Shown here piece after piece: positions 1-6,608 of a DNA stretch of 9,460 nt. The translations under genes were made by a program, and so were the position numbers. This stretch comes from Caldifarciminota bacterium (GTDB taxonomy: Bacteria > Hydrothermota > 32-111 > QNBC01): assembly GCA_023132105.1 (NCBI GenBank), contig JAGLYS010000259.1:1-9460 (forward strand), written 5' to 3'. Each line of letters starts with the position of its first letter. Positions within the stretch are counted from its first letter, which is position 1. Below the pieces are notes generated by a model. It was not told the DNA's origin and did not search any database. It saw only the letters and a program-made list of their open reading frames with translations.

Positions 1-300
1 AATTACACGAATGGAGAAGAGAATACTTTTTTACTTTAATTTCACTAATTTAAGACTAATTGCACGAATTGAGAAGGGAATAAATTACAACTTTATTTCA
101 CGAATAAGGAGAAATAGACATCAGACAACAGACATAAGCCGAAAGGGAGAAAAGAACAACGAATTTCACGAAGAAAGGGTAAAATAATTATTGCTATTAC
201 AGATTAGGGCACGATGCATCGTGCCCCTACGATTTCACGAATTAAAGAATGAATTACTCGAAAGAAAGAAGAGAAAGGACGAGGAAGAAAAGGAAATATA
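1..300. repeat. Dispersed CACGAATT/CAGACATC repeat, copy A
   Basis: Non-coding stretch after the operon. It is built of degenerate CACGAAT words (near 5, 63, 99, 164, 235) and a block with AATAGACATCAGACA (113-127) and AGCCGAAA (137-144) followed by purine-rich GGGAGAAAAG. The 24 bases at 82-105 recur exactly, inverted, at 4353-4376. The same block recurs at 6851-6915. No open frame or RNA gene is recognisable, and the copy may run past the left edge of the window. Confidence 0.75.
207..226. repeat. Perfect 20-bp palindrome
   Basis: GGGCACGATG followed by CATCGTGCCC is a perfect inverted repeat with no spacer, flanked by TA on the left and CTAC on the right. It could form a strong hairpin about 80 nt after the stop of the exporter operon, but no T-run follows on the minus strand, so it is not a standard intrinsic terminator. 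It resembles short palindromic GC-rich repeats scattered in many environmental genomes. Confidence 0.7.
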
Positions 301-307
301 GGACAAA

Positions 308-1054
308 TTAAAATCTTAGTATTTTCCTAACTTTTGGAAGATAGCTTCTACTTATTTTAAGCGATGTTTCATTCTCACCACTCAATTTTACTTTATACTC
401 CCCTAAAAACCATTTATCTATCTTCTTGATTTTATCGATAGATATAATATAGCTTCTGTGTATCCGTAAAAAGATTTCAGGATCAAGCATCTTTTCAAGT
501 TCCTTTATTGTAGCATCATAAAAATATTCTTTCTCTATAGTACATAGAAATACATACTTATCTTCAGCTTTGAAATAGCAAACATCTTCCTGTGGGATAA
601 TAAGTATTTCATCTTTACTTTTAATTGAAAATCGTTTTAAATATACTTTTTTCTTTACAATATCTTTTATTGCAGAAAAGATATTATCATTTATGTTAAT
701 CTTGTTATTTAATACCCTTTTAATTGCTCTATCTAATTTTTCTTTTGAAATGGGTTTTAGAAGATAATCAATGCCATTAACATCAAACGCTTTCAATGCA
801 TACTGATCATAGGCAGTTGTAAATACAATCATTGGTCTATATTTAATTCTGTCTATTACTTCAAATCCATTGATAACAGGTAATTGAATATCAAGAAAAA
901 TCAGATCGGGTTTTAATCTGTTTATTATTTCTACTGCTGTTTCTCCATCCGAAGCATCACCAATAATAACTATTTCTTCATAAGATTTTAAAAGAAATTT
1001 TATTCTTTCAAGTGAATGTTGTTCATCTTCGACGATTATTGCCTTAATACTCAT
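308..1054 (-). CDS. LytTR-family response regulator
   Basis: A 248-residue DNA-binding response regulator. The receiver domain covers about residues 1-120 and has the acidic pocket E9-D10, phosphoacceptor D55 (in LIFLDIQLP), T79/T80 and K100-P101 (YLLKP). The LytTR domain covers about 135-248 and includes the family-typical FLRIHRSYIIS stretch. The length is normal for the LytT/AlgR/YpdB class, and nothing is missing. The start ATG overlaps the stop of the upstream kinase gene as ATGA, with GGAG 8 nt before it inside the kinase gene, so the two are translationally linked and the kinase is the expected phosphodonor. It is the last gene of an operon with an ABC exporter. LytTR proteins bind tandem direct repeats about 21 bp apart, and such repeats lie before its own operon and before the gene at 4576, so those are the inferred targets. 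The family call is near certain; the target set is inference. Confidence 0.95.
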   Translation of the reverse strand: MSIKAIIVEDEQHSLERIKFLLKSYEEIVIIGDASDGETAVEIINRLKPDLIFLDIQLPVINGFEVIDRIKYRPMIVFTTAYDQYALKAFDVNGIDYLLKPISKEKLDRAIKRVLNNKININDNIFSAIKDIVKKKVYLKRFSIKSKDEILIIPQEDVCYFKAEDKYVFLCTIEKEYFYDATIKELEKMLDPEIFLRIHRSYIISIDKIKKIDKWFLGEYKVKLSGENETSLKISRSYLPKVRKILRF

Positions 1055-2097
1055 AAGGGAATCTCCATCGAAACCAATGTCCCTCCGGTATCAATCTTTC
1101 TTATATCAAAGTGTGAATCATTATATACTATTTTCAATCTGTTTTTAACACTGTATATACCATAACCATCGGAATTTACATTTTTATCAATACCAATGCC
1201 ATTATCTTTTACTGCTATATTACATCTATCATTTTCCTTATATATATTTATATCAATTATTCCACCCTCCTTTTTAGGTGAAATACCATGGATTACAGCA
1301 TTTTCAACCATCATTTCTATTATTAACGGAGGGATTTTAAAATTATTTAGTGTTTTATCCACATTTATATTGTTTCTCAATCGATTTCCAAGACGAATTC
1401 TTTCTATATCCAGATACTTTTTAACAAGAGACATTTCTTCTTTAATAGTTATCATTTCACTCTCAGGTAAGGATAATACCATTCTATAGATATCCGATAG
1501 GGCAAGAATCATATTTTCAACCTTATCGGGATTACTATGAGCAAGATTAACCATAGAACTCAATGTATTGAAAAGAAAATGGGGATTAACCTTCGATTGG
1601 AGAACTGAAAGTCTTGATTCTGCTTTAAGCCTTTTTAAATGTTCAATCTCCTTTTCCTTATCTTTTAACCTTACCCTAAGTGATGAAAATGCCGTTATTG
1701 ACATTGTAATCGAAAGTCCGATAATAAGTGTTATAATTAATAGTATCAAGTGACCAGTTTTGTTCGATGGATAAAGTCGGATTGAAAAAAAATACCTTAG
1801 AATTAATATCGCACTTTCAAAACCTAAAAACACGCCTAGTGAACCGACAAGTAATATATTTATTTTGTTTTTAAAAAAATTATTAATTCTAATAGCAATC
1901 TGATGAAATAATAGATATTCGAAAAATGAAATACAATTAGTAAAAGCAAGTGTAGTAAGTAAATATATATGATAATCACTTAACCTATTCGAAAAATAAG
2001 CGAATATAAATGCAAGAATGAATGCAAACAGCTGATACAATACAATTGTGTAAATTACTTTACGAGCTTTGGATTTTACTGATAGGATTTTATTCAT
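1051..2097 (-). CDS. LytS/YpdA-type sensor histidine kinase
   Basis: A membrane histidine kinase of 348 residues. The open frame reaches upstream to a TTG at 2118. I chose the ATG at 2097 because a GGAGAG Shine-Dalgarno sits 6 nt before it, inside the longer reading. Four hydrophobic segments lie in the first 140 residues (about 14-36, 44-64, 80-104 and 116-137), with almost no periplasmic domain. A charged, probably coiled-coil linker (about 141-165) leads to the His_kinase dimerisation motif with H173 in NPHFLFNTL. The ATPase domain follows, with N266 in VENAVIHG, the G1 box DNGIGID (298-304) and the G2 region GYGIYSVKNRL (about 311-321). All catalytic elements are present. The 4TM-linker-kinase plan suggests sensing within or at the membrane, possibly of the adjacent ABC exporter or its substrate; the signal is unknown. 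It sits 69 nt after the permease gene and overlaps the regulator gene. Confidence 0.93.
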   Translation of the reverse strand: MNKILSVKSKARKVIYTIVLYQLFAFILAFIFAYFSNRLSDYHIYLLTTLAFTNCISFFEYLLFHQIAIRINNFFKNKINILLVGSLGVFLGFESAILILRYFFSIRLYPSNKTGHLILLIITLIIGLSITMSITAFSSLRVRLKDKEKEIEHLKRLKAESRLSVLQSKVNPHFLFNTLSSMVNLAHSNPDKVENMILALSDIYRMVLSLPESEMITIKEEMSLVKKYLDIERIRLGNRLRNNINVDKTLNNFKIPPLIIEMMVENAVIHGISPKKEGGIIDINIYKENDRCNIAVKDNGIGIDKNVNSDGYGIYSVKNRLKIVYNDSHFDIRKIDTGGTLVSMEIPL

Positions 2098-2166
2098 ATT
2101 ACACTCTCCTACATTCAATAAATGGATTAATGAATAATATTGATATATTCAAGTAGCAAATACAAT

Positions 2167-2910
2167 TCACTCCCACTTAAATATCTTTACTGCAATAGAA
2201 CCCATTACAATTGACATTGCAATGAGTACTGTTATATCAAATCTATGAGCGCTCCATGCATTTCCGAACCAGAGTCCCTGCATAAGATTAACGACATATG
2301 TAAGTGGAATAAATTTTCCAATATTTTTAATCACTGTTGAAAGACTTTGAGAAGGTATCATTGCACCGGAGAAAAAGAGCATAGGAAAAAAGAGAGACAT
2401 ACCTATTACATTTGCAGTTCTTCCCGAACGAACAATACTTGCAAGCATGAAACCCAATGTTAGAAAACTTGTTGTGCATAATGTAAATCCTAAAAATATA
2501 TTAAAAACATTGCCCTGAAATCTAAGACCATAGAATATTTTTCCTGTTGCGACCAATATTAGTGATCCTGCAAGTGTAATAAGGAAATAAAATATTATCC
2601 ATGCCAACATAATAGTCTGGGGTCTAAGGGGAGTTGCCCGAAGCCTGTGAAGTATCCCTTTTTCTCTATCCGAAGCTACGGATATAGGAATTGACATCAA
2701 TCCACCTATTGCAATTATCATTCCCAGATATGCAGGAACCGAGACATCTATAAATCCAAAGCCATTGAAATAATCAGAGGGTTTATTTCCATATATGCTT
2801 CCGAATATAAGAAGGAGTATTACGGGAAAAACCAATGTGAAGAAAAGCCCTTCGAATTCACGAGTGAAGCGTTTAAATTCCGTAATTATTAGTTTTGATA
2901 ATCCTTTCAT
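2167..2910 (-). CDS. ABC-2 type transporter permease
   Basis: The 247-residue membrane subunit of an exporter. The frame can be read from a TTG at 2925, but AGGAGAT lies just before the ATG at 2910, so that ATG is taken as the start. This leaves 11 nt after the ATPase gene. There are six predicted membrane segments (about 21-40, 58-78, 100-122, 133-160, 165-186 and 226-243). Family-typical stretches are SDREKGILHRLRATPL (about 80-95), between segments 2 and 3, and FFSGAMIP (about 179-186). It belongs to the daunorubicin-resistance/NatB-like ABC-2 group and should form a 2+2 complex with the product of 2922-3836. The substrate cannot be read from sequence; drugs, lipids, ions or small metabolites are all possible. 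Co-transcription with a LytS/LytTR pair resembles regulated exporter loci such as NatAB-NatKR. Confidence 0.92.
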   Translation of the reverse strand: MKGLSKLIITEFKRFTREFEGLFFTLVFPVILLLIFGSIYGNKPSDYFNGFGFIDVSVPAYLGMIIAIGGLMSIPISVASDREKGILHRLRATPLRPQTIMLAWIIFYFLITLAGSLILVATGKIFYGLRFQGNVFNIFLGFTLCTTSFLTLGFMLASIVRSGRTANVIGMSLFFPMLFFSGAMIPSQSLSTVIKNIGKFIPLTYVVNLMQGLWFGNAWSAHRFDITVLIAMSIVMGSIAVKIFKWE

Positions 2911-2921
2911 TATATCTCCTT

Positions 2922-3836
2922 TCAATCTCTCATTTCATGACCCGTTAACTCAAGAAATACATCCTCAAGATTAGGTTGTTTCATATTTAAATTTGTAAAA
3001 TCGATCTTGCTTTCAGATAATAGATTCACAACATCCAAAAGAATATTTTTCCCGTTTCCATGAATGACTACTTTATTATCTATTATTTTTATATTGATTA
3101 TTCCATTTAATGATTCTAATATTTTGATCTCAAAATCTTCCTTTATCAAAAAGCTTATCTGTACACATCCGTTAAGGTTTTTTACCAGATTTTCAGGTGT
3201 AGCAAGAGCAATGATATGACCGTTATCAATAATTGCTACGCGGTCACATAGGTATTCCGCCTCTTCCATAAAATGAGTCGTTAAAAGAATTGTTTTTCCG
3301 GAATTCTTAATTTCAATCATCATTTTCCACATAGCTCTCCTTGCCTGAGGATCTAGTCCTGTTGTAATTTCGTCAAGAAATATCACATCCGGATCATTAA
3401 GGAGTGCGAGTATTATAAATAATCTTTGTTTCTGCCCTCCTGAGAGTTTTGAGAAATAATCGTTTTTCTTTTCAACAAGTCCGAACTTTTTAAGAAGATC
3501 TTTTTGATTTAGGGATTTATCGTAAAACGATGCATACAGATCTATTATTTCCCATACTTTAAGGCGAGCAGGTAAAGATGATTCCTGTAATTGCATACCA
3601 ACTCGATTACGAAAATTAATACAATCCTTTATCGGATTTAGGTTAAGAACAGATATTTCACCTTTGTCAAAATTCCTTAGCCCTTCAATGCATTCGATGG
3701 TTGTTGTTTTTCCAGCTCCATTAGGTCCTACGATACCGAATATTTCACCTCTTTTTACATCGAAAGATATCCCGTCCACAGCTTTCAATTTTCCATAACT
3801 CTTTTGTAAATTATTGACTTCGATTACATTTGGCAT
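2922..3836 (-). CDS. ABC transporter ATP-binding protein (DrrA/NatA-like)
   Basis: The 304-residue ATPase of an ABC-2 exporter and the first gene of the operon. Visible motifs are Walker A GPNGAGKT (37-44), a Q-loop near Q84, signature LSGGQ (131-135), Walker B VIFLDE with D155-E156, D-loop GLDPQ (160-164) and switch H188. The C-terminal extension of about 90 residues ends with NLEDVFLELTG, typical of the DrrA/CcmA-like group. All residues needed for ATP hydrolysis are present. The start ATG is preceded by GGAGG at 7 nt spacing. Upstream lie a TATATT -10-like box and a tandem decamer in the style of LytTR operators, so expression is probably under the regulator encoded at the end of the same operon. 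It partners with the permease at 2167-2910. Confidence 0.95.
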   Translation of the reverse strand: MPNVIEVNNLQKSYGKLKAVDGISFDVKRGEIFGIVGPNGAGKTTTIECIEGLRNFDKGEISVLNLNPIKDCINFRNRVGMQLQESSLPARLKVWEIIDLYASFYDKSLNQKDLLKKFGLVEKKNDYFSKLSGGQKQRLFIILALLNDPDVIFLDEITTGLDPQARRAMWKMMIEIKNSGKTILLTTHFMEEAEYLCDRVAIIDNGHIIALATPENLVKNLNGCVQISFLIKEDFEIKILESLNGIINIKIIDNKVVIHGNGKNILLDVVNLLSESKIDFTNLNMKQPNLEDVFLELTGHEMRD

Positions 3837-3864
3837 ATCTAAACCTCCACTTAATCTTTAATTA

Positions 3865-3893
3865 AATATATACCATAACAATAAAAAAAGAAA
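3865..3893 (-). promoter_or_regulatory. Putative promoter of the ABC exporter/two-component operon
   Basis: On the minus strand, TATATT (3870-3865) would be the -10 box. The sequence 17 nt upstream (TTTCTT, 3893-3888) is a poor -35 box, as expected if an activator bound at 3902-3931 is needed. The -10 was placed because it lies the same distance (31 nt) from the tandem decamer as the TATAAT of the divergent gene. No transcript evidence is available, and AT-rich DNA offers other possible -10 boxes. Confidence 0.35.
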
Positions 3894-3901
3894 TAGATTT
3901 A

Positions 3902-3931
3902 GGATAGAATGCAATATATAATGATGAAATG
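3902..3931 (-). promoter_or_regulatory. Putative LytTR-type tandem operator of the exporter operon
   Basis: Reading along the minus strand, CATTTCATCA (3931-3922) and CATTCTATCC (3911-3902) form an imperfect direct repeat with a 20-bp period. Both are close to the CATTTTATCA pair before the gene at 4576 (9/10 and 8/10 matches). The repeat ends 65 nt before the start codon at 3836 and 31 nt before a TATATT -10-like box, a typical activator position. LytTR regulators bind such direct repeats, and the E. coli YpdB site as I recall it (GGCATTTCAT-N11-GGCATTTCAT) is similar. Autoregulation is inferred. Confidence 0.5.
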
Positions 3932-4040
3932 AGTAAACCGGGGGCAAATCTCTCTTAGATTCTGATAGATTCACGATGATGTATCGGGAATAGGAAATCG
4001 AAAATTTGTACAATAATGTTTAGTGAAAGATAGATTACTT
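3932..4040. other. Intergenic stretch without recognised content
   Basis: This part of the 739-nt divergent intergenic region lies between the operon's tandem operator and the hairpin element. I see no open frame, hairpin, RNA gene or repeat copy in it. Confidence 0.5.
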
Positions 4041-4148
4041 CATTGTCATTGATAGGAGTAAAACGACCTGTCTGCGTGTAATGCACAGGTAGGCGAAGCA
4101 ATCTATATTGACTCTTGTGGGATTGCTTCGCTTCGTTCGCAATGACAC
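4041..4148. repeat. MITE/REP-like element with two hairpins, copy 1
   Basis: A non-coding element bounded by an 8-bp terminal inverted repeat, TGTCATTG (4044-4051) and CAATGACA (4140-4147). Inside are hairpin 1, CCTGTCTG (4067-4074) with CAGGTAGG (4086-4093), and hairpin 2, AGGCGAAGCAATC (4091-4103) with GATTGCTTCGCTT (4121-4133; 12 of 13 pairing). A second copy, in the same orientation, begins at 9396. Elements with GCGAAGCAATC and CAATGACA words are widespread in bacterial genomes. No transposase lies within, so any movement would be in trans. Confidence 0.75.
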
Positions 4149-4159
4149 AACCTATATCC

Positions 4160-4196
4160 CCCTCCCTTCAATTCCCTCCCGCCTGTGGAGGGAAAT
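4160..4196. repeat. Pyrimidine/purine hairpin repeat
   Basis: TTCCCTCC (4172-4179) pairs with GGAGGGAA (4187-4194) around a 7-nt loop. It is preceded by a related CCCTCCCTTCAATT run. It adjoins the element at 4041-4148 and resembles hairpin repeats of the CCCTCCC...GGGAGGG kind dispersed in environmental genomes. No function is evident. Confidence 0.5.
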
Positions 4197-4214
4197 TTAA
4201 AAATCATTCCTCTT

Positions 4215-4450
4215 AATGAAATTCGTGTTTGTTTTTCTCTCTCCCCTTTCGGCTGATGTTTGATGTCTGTCGTCTGATATCAATTATTCATTATTTGTGA
4301 ATTCGTGATTGATCCTCTTCTCTGTCATCTCTCTTTCGTGGAATTCTTCCTAATTCGTGAAATAAAGTTGTAATTTGCTCCCTTCTCTTCTTTTTGTGTA
4401 ATTCGTTATAAATTTGTGAATTCGTGGTGGTTTTCTTCTCCCTCCTCCTC
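4215..4450. repeat. Dispersed CACGAATT/CAGACATC repeat, copy B (inverted)
   Basis: Inverted relative to copy A. It holds several ATTCGTG words (4221, 4301, 4353, 4421), TTTCGGCT (4247-4254) and the complement of the CAGACATC block (about 4255-4278). The exact 24-base match to 82-105 lies at 4353-4376. Together with copy A it brackets the exporter operon in inverted orientation. No open frame is supported here. Confidence 0.75.
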
Positions 4451-4479
4451 CTAAACTCGTATTTGTATCTCTATACTTG

Positions 4480-4510
4480 CATTTTATCAACCGAATTCAT
4501 CATTTTATCA
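4480..4510 (+). promoter_or_regulatory. Putative LytTR-type tandem operator (CATTTTATCA x2)
   Basis: Two identical decamers CATTTTATCA at 4480-4489 and 4501-4510 have a 21-bp period (11-bp gap), placing them on the same face of the helix. They end 8 nt before a -35-like hexamer, 31 nt before TATAAT and 65 nt before the ATG at 4576. Related decamers occupy the equivalent position before the operon at 3836. Taking two more bases at the left, the first copy (TGCATTTTAT) matches 8 of 10 positions of the YpdB half-site GGCATTTCAT. The regulator at 308-1054 is the obvious candidate binder; binding is inferred. Confidence 0.55.
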
Positions 4511-4518
4511 GAAATCCA

Positions 4519-4547
4519 TATACAATATTTAGCAATAATGATATAAT
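4519..4547 (+). promoter_or_regulatory. Putative promoter of the 4576 gene
   Basis: A perfect TATAAT (4542-4547) lies 17 nt after a weak -35-like TATACA (4519-4524, 4 of 6 positions of TTGACA). The weak -35 beside a tandem operator suggests activator-dependent transcription. The predicted 5' untranslated region is about 20-25 nt and contains the GGAGG ribosome site at 4567-4571. Confidence 0.45.
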
Positions 4548-4575
4548 GCTAATGATAATAAAATAAGGAGGATAT

Positions 4576-5265
4576 ATGAAATTATCAAAACTTATCTTAA
4601 CTTTAATGTTTATAATGTTACTGGCGACAAGCCTAACGGGAAAACCAATTTATGGAGGATTCGGCGGATTTTCTTATAGTGGTATGTATAATGATTACAG
4701 TAGTTTAAACCAATATTTTACAAATGCCGGACTTCCTGCTATTTCAAATTCTTTATATTTCAATGAAGGCGGAGCAGGTTATGGTATCATTAATAATATC
4801 ATAATTGGCGGATCTTCGATTTCATCCAACACTGTTTCGGAAAACAACAATATTACAGCATATATTAATGCCGAAGGTGGTTTTTTTGAATTGGGATATA
4901 TGTTCGATATAATACAATATATTGATGTTTTTCCGATTATCGGATTTGGTTCAATGAATTACAAGATTGTATTACGACCTGAACTCGGCGATATCACTTT
5001 TGACTCATTGCTCCTTACACCTGCAAGAGTGTCAACATTAGATAAAAATAGTATTGCAGGACATATCTCAGGTAATATTATGTTCAAATTACCATTTGCA
5101 TCGGAACATGCATTTGTCGGGTTGATGCTTGGTGGTGGTTATATGATTGCTCCTTCATTTGGAAATTGGAAACTTGAGGATGGTTCTATTGTAAGAAATG
5201 GACCTGAAATGCCTTTGGGAACACCATATGGCAGAGTATGTATAGTATTTGGAGGGGGGAATTAA
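4576..5265 (+). CDS. Exported glycine-rich protein of unknown function
   Basis: A 229-residue protein with a clear signal peptide: lysines at 2 and 5, hydrophobic core at about 6-19, and a likely cleavage site near residues 20-24. The mature part is rich in glycine, serine, asparagine and aromatic residues (GGFGGFSYSG at 27-36, EGGAGYG at 64-70, VGLMLGGGYM at about 181-190). Alternating hydrophobic stretches would suit a small beta-sheet or outer-membrane protein. The middle pattern (LNQYF, then GLP, LYF, EGG) recalls hypothetical proteins I associate with uncultured FCB-type genomes, but I know no function for them. Start support is strong, with GGAGG 4 nt before the ATG. A TATAAT box and a tandem decamer lie upstream, matching the arrangement before the exporter operon at 3836, so it is probably controlled by the LytTR regulator. 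The stop codon lies inside a terminator hairpin shared with the convergent ClC gene. Confidence 0.8.
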   Translation: MKLSKLILTLMFIMLLATSLTGKPIYGGFGGFSYSGMYNDYSSLNQYFTNAGLPAISNSLYFNEGGAGYGIINNIIIGGSSISSNTVSENNNITAYINAEGGFFELGYMFDIIQYIDVFPIIGFGSMNYKIVLRPELGDITFDSLLLTPARVSTLDKNSIAGHISGNIMFKLPFASEHAFVGLMLGGGYMIAPSFGNWKLEDGSIVRNGPEMPLGTPYGRVCIVFGGGN

Positions 5266-5290
5266 TTTCCCCCTTTCTCTTTTTTCTTCT
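5251..5290 (+). terminator. Rho-independent terminator across the convergent stops
   Basis: GGGGGGAA (5254-5261) pairs with TTTCCCCC (5266-5273) around a TTAA loop, with one G-U pair. The stem can extend by A-T and two G-U pairs on the outside, and a T-rich run (TTTCTCTTTTTTC) follows on the plus strand. It contains the stop codons of both convergent genes. The plus-strand direction is the convincing one; on the minus strand the T-run after the stem is poor, so any effect on the ClC transcript is weaker. Confidence 0.7.
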
Positions 5291-6608
5291 TTATAAAATT
5301 TAATCCCTTTTTTAGAATATTAGTTTTGTGTATTTTAATATCTGTTTTGACATTATCAACCTCTTCCCCCAAAGATACATCAATAGATTCGGATTTTTTT
5401 ATAGCAAGAACCTGAGACGGATAAACGCTTCTGTGTCCTGTCATAAAAAAGCTAATAACACATGCAACAGCTGCATAAGGTGCTATAGAAGGTCCGAAAA
5501 GCTCTATTGCCAATATACTGGCTGCTATTGGTGTATTGGCTGCACCTGCGAGTAAACTTACCATTCCGATAGCTGCAAAAACAGCAGGATCAAGCCTCAT
5601 AATTTGAGCAAAAAGAGAGCCGGAAGTTGACCCTATATAAAAAATCGGTGTAACAATACCTCCGCTTCCACCGAAATTGAGTGTTAAACTTGTAAAAATC
5701 ATCTTCATTACCGAATCATACCAAACTACTTTTCCTCCCTCAAGTGTTTGATGTATTACATCGACACCAAGACCAAGATACCTCCCGGAGAATAGAAAAA
5801 CAAGTCCTACAATTAAGACACCGCCAATAAATCCCTTTAGTGGTGTCCATATATTAATTTTCTTTGAAATTATTTTCCCAATATTTAAAATTTCAATAAA
5901 AAGGAAAGAAATAAGTCCGAAAACAACACCTGCTAATATAACTTTTAGAAAGAGCGGACCACTAAAATCAGGAATAAATTCAATAAAATGATGAAAATAC
6001 TTGATTCCGAGCATTGAGGAAACCTGATAAGCAACAATCCCGGATATAAACGAAGGGAGAAGCACATCATATAACATACTGCCTACAAAAAGGACTTCCA
6101 CGCCAAATATCGCTCCTGCTATTGGGGTTCCGAAAACAGATGCAAATCCAGCACTTATTCCACATATAACAAGCTTTTTTCTGTCATGATCGCTAAATCT
6201 AAAAATATCTGAAAAAACCGAGGATAAACCTCCACCAATTTGAGCGGCAGGTCCCTCCTTTCCTGCTGATCCCCCTGCAGCAATTGTTATCACTGTCGCT
6301 ACTAATTTAACAGGTATGACAGCCGCCTTTATCTTTCCCGAATTCTTATGCACTGCTTCAATTACTTTCTCGGTTCCGTGACCTTCAGCATTAGGAGCTA
6401 AGTATTTAACTATTAAAACACTTAAGAACATTGCTATCGGTAATAATAGGAAATAATAAGAATAATTCGAAGATCTCTCTCCAAATTCAAGTATTTTAAG
6501 ATAAAATGTCGTGGATATTCCTACGATTATACCTATTCCCGTAGATAGAGCGACCCACTTGATTATACTTGCAAATAAAACTACCTGTTCCGTTAGCTTT
6601 TTCTTCAT
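5262..6608 (-). CDS. ClC-family chloride channel/transporter
   Basis: A 448-residue membrane protein of the ClC fold with the usual 10 or more hydrophobic helices, no CBS domains and a lysine-rich tail. Selectivity-filter elements are recognisable: GHGTEKV (76-82) at the GSGIP position, GSAGKEGP (113-120) carrying gating glutamate E118, GSGGIVTP (314-321) at the GxFxP position, and Y396 in GHRSVYP at the place of the chloride-coordinating tyrosine. Aligned by eye to E. coli ClcA around GTPIAGAIFGVEVL, the internal proton glutamate (E203) is replaced by V172, which argues against standard 2Cl-/H+ exchange and for a passive channel or a differently coupled carrier. No Shine-Dalgarno is seen before the ATG at 6608, where the DNA is extremely AT-rich. 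No other good start is visible nearby, and K2-K4 followed by a hydrophobic helix fits an N-terminus. It converges on the gene at 4576-5265. Confidence 0.92.
   Translation of the reverse strand: MKKKLTEQVVLFASIIKWVALSTGIGIIVGISTTFYLKILEFGERSSNYSYYFLLLPIAMFLSVLIVKYLAPNAEGHGTEKVIEAVHKNSGKIKAAVIPVKLVATVITIAAGGSAGKEGPAAQIGGGLSSVFSDIFRFSDHDRKKLVICGISAGFASVFGTPIAGAIFGVEVLFVGSMLYDVLLPSFISGIVAYQVSSMLGIKYFHHFIEFIPDFSGPLFLKVILAGVVFGLISFLFIEILNIGKIISKKINIWTPLKGFIGGVLIVGLVFLFSGRYLGLGVDVIHQTLEGGKVVWYDSVMKMIFTSLTLNFGGSGGIVTPIFYIGSTSGSLFAQIMRLDPAVFAAIGMVSLLAGAANTPIAASILAIELFGPSIAPYAAVACVISFFMTGHRSVYPSQVLAIKKSESIDVSLGEEVDNVKTDIKIHKTNILKKGLNFIKKKKEKGGN

Noticed and set aside
1196..1489. Open frame on the plus strand opposite the kinase gene
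   Set aside because: It lies wholly antisense to the conserved ATPase domain of the kinase, has no ribosome site and has no family resemblance.
2097..2118. TTG start for the kinase at 2118
   Set aside because: The Shine-Dalgarno GGAGAG lies downstream of that TTG and is correctly spaced for the ATG at 2097.
2910..2925. TTG start for the permease at 2925
   Set aside because: AGGAGAT lies between that TTG and the ATG at 2910, so the ATG is the likely start.
4215..4450. Possible CRISPR array from repeated ATTCGTG words
   Set aside because: The words are short, unevenly spaced and degenerate, with no constant spacers and no cas genes nearby.
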